Shown piece after piece: positions 5,177 to 5,451 of a stretch of DNA of 5,451 nucleotides. Below the pieces are notes generated by a model. It was not told where the DNA came from. It searched no databases and saw nothing but the letters and a program-made list of their open reading frames with translations. The stretch is taken from assembly GCA_020433835.1 (NCBI GenBank), contig JAGRBY010000503.1, positions 1 through 5,451 of the forward strand, given 5' to 3'. The first letter of the stretch is position 1; each line of letters starts with the position of its first letter. A program made the translations under genes and the position numbers. This DNA is from Anaerolineae bacterium (GTDB lineage: Bacteria; Chloroflexota; Anaerolineae; 4572-78; J111).

Positions 5177-5451
5177 ATGAGCGAGATTACCAAGTTTGAA
5201 TACGAAGGCCATAACATCTCTTTCGAGTTCTCCGATGGCAACAAAATGATTAATGCAACAGAGATGGCCAAACCCTTTGGAAAGATGGTGAGTGGCTTTC
5301 TGCGGCTGAAGGCTACCCAGGACTATATCGTTCTCCTGGAAAGCCGGTATCAAGATCAGCCCGGCAGAGAGGCCTTGCGCGTTGTCAAAGGCGGGGAGCC
5401 AGAACTTCAGGGAACCTGGATGGATGAAAAACTGGCTCTTAAATTTGCAGC
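5177..5451 (+). CDS. KilA-N domain protein, 5' part only
   Basis: The first 91 codons are present; the gene runs off the window. The translation begins MSEITKFEYEGHNISFEFSD and continues with KMINATEMAKPFGK (about 23-36), FLRLKATQDYIVLLES (about 40-55), VVKGGEPELQGTWMDEKLALKFA (about 69-91). The NATEMAK, LR-T-x-x-YI and GTW-x-x-E-x-LAL-x-FA blocks are diagnostic of the KilA-N DNA-binding domain, found in phage and mobile-element proteins, often as antirepressor-like regulators. Full-length relatives are usually a few hundred residues, with a second domain that would lie beyond the window. ATG 5177 is the first start after the in-frame stop at 5159-5161; no Shine-Dalgarno is present. The gene is divergent from the toxin-antitoxin operon and supports a phage or mobile-element setting. 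Confidence 0.88.
   Translation, partial: MSEITKFEYEGHNISFEFSDGNKMINATEMAKPFGKMVSGFLRLKATQDYIVLLESRYQDQPGREALRVVKGGEPELQGTWMDEKLALKFA

Noticed and set aside
4971..5177. 68-codon minus-strand frame over the divergent intergenic region
   Set aside because: It needs a TTG start, lies on top of the operator boxes, palindromes and hairpins, has no ribosome binding site, and its translation (with a CCC cluster) resembles no family I know.
1..5451. CRISPR array, tRNA, rRNA or insertion sequence
   Set aside because: No regularly spaced direct repeats, no tRNA-like cloverleaf or rRNA motifs, no transposase motifs and no terminal inverted repeats with target duplications were seen.

Overview
The window looks like a piece of a mobile or accessory region, such as a plasmid, an integrative conjugative element or a prophage-containing island, from a bacterium of moderate GC content. 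Three things point this way: a VirD4/TraG-type coupling ATPase, a MazF/PemK-type toxin-antitoxin pair, and the start of a phage-type KilA-N protein. The tandem FISUMP-like domains and the KilA-N gene suggest the Bacteroidota/Fibrobacterota sphere or an uncultured lineage sharing these families, such as Omnitrophota or Elusimicrobiota. Only the antitoxin gene has a clear Shine-Dalgarno site; most other starts have none. I cannot fix the taxon from the sequence.

Layout. Bases 1-113 hold the possible tail of an upstream gene and a small hairpin. A 511-residue P-loop ATPase of the type IV coupling protein family (114-1649, +) is followed, after a 108-base gap, by a four-helix membrane protein of unknown family (1758-2522, +). 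A small two-helix membrane protein (2535-2918, -) converges on it. A 63-base divergent gap then leads to a membrane-anchored protein (2982-4370, +) with a 12-proline stretch and two degenerate copies of a FISUMP / C-type-lectin-like domain. Convergent with that gene is a toxin-antitoxin operon on the minus strand (toxin 4402-4737, antitoxin 4737-4958). A 218-base intergenic region full of inverted repeats (4959-5176) separates it from the divergent KilA-N gene (5177 to the window end, +), which is cut by the edge.

How the genes may work together. The ATPase lacks the N-terminal membrane helices usual for VirD4/TraG proteins, and the next gene encodes a membrane protein with long charged cytosolic-type ends. 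The two may form one complex for DNA or protein export; this is inference from adjacency. The proline-rich FISUMP-like protein could be an envelope-exposed binding protein of the same element. The toxin-antitoxin pair probably stabilises the element. Three near-palindromic GTAT(C/G)ATAC boxes upstream of the antitoxin form a convincing autoregulatory operator.

Most notable points: the membrane-less coupling ATPase paired with a membrane protein; the double FISUMP domain on a polyproline stalk; a toxin in which the usual active-site Thr position reads Val-Leu-Pro-Gly; and the dense, partly mutually exclusive inverted repeats between the toxin-antitoxin operon and the KilA-N gene.
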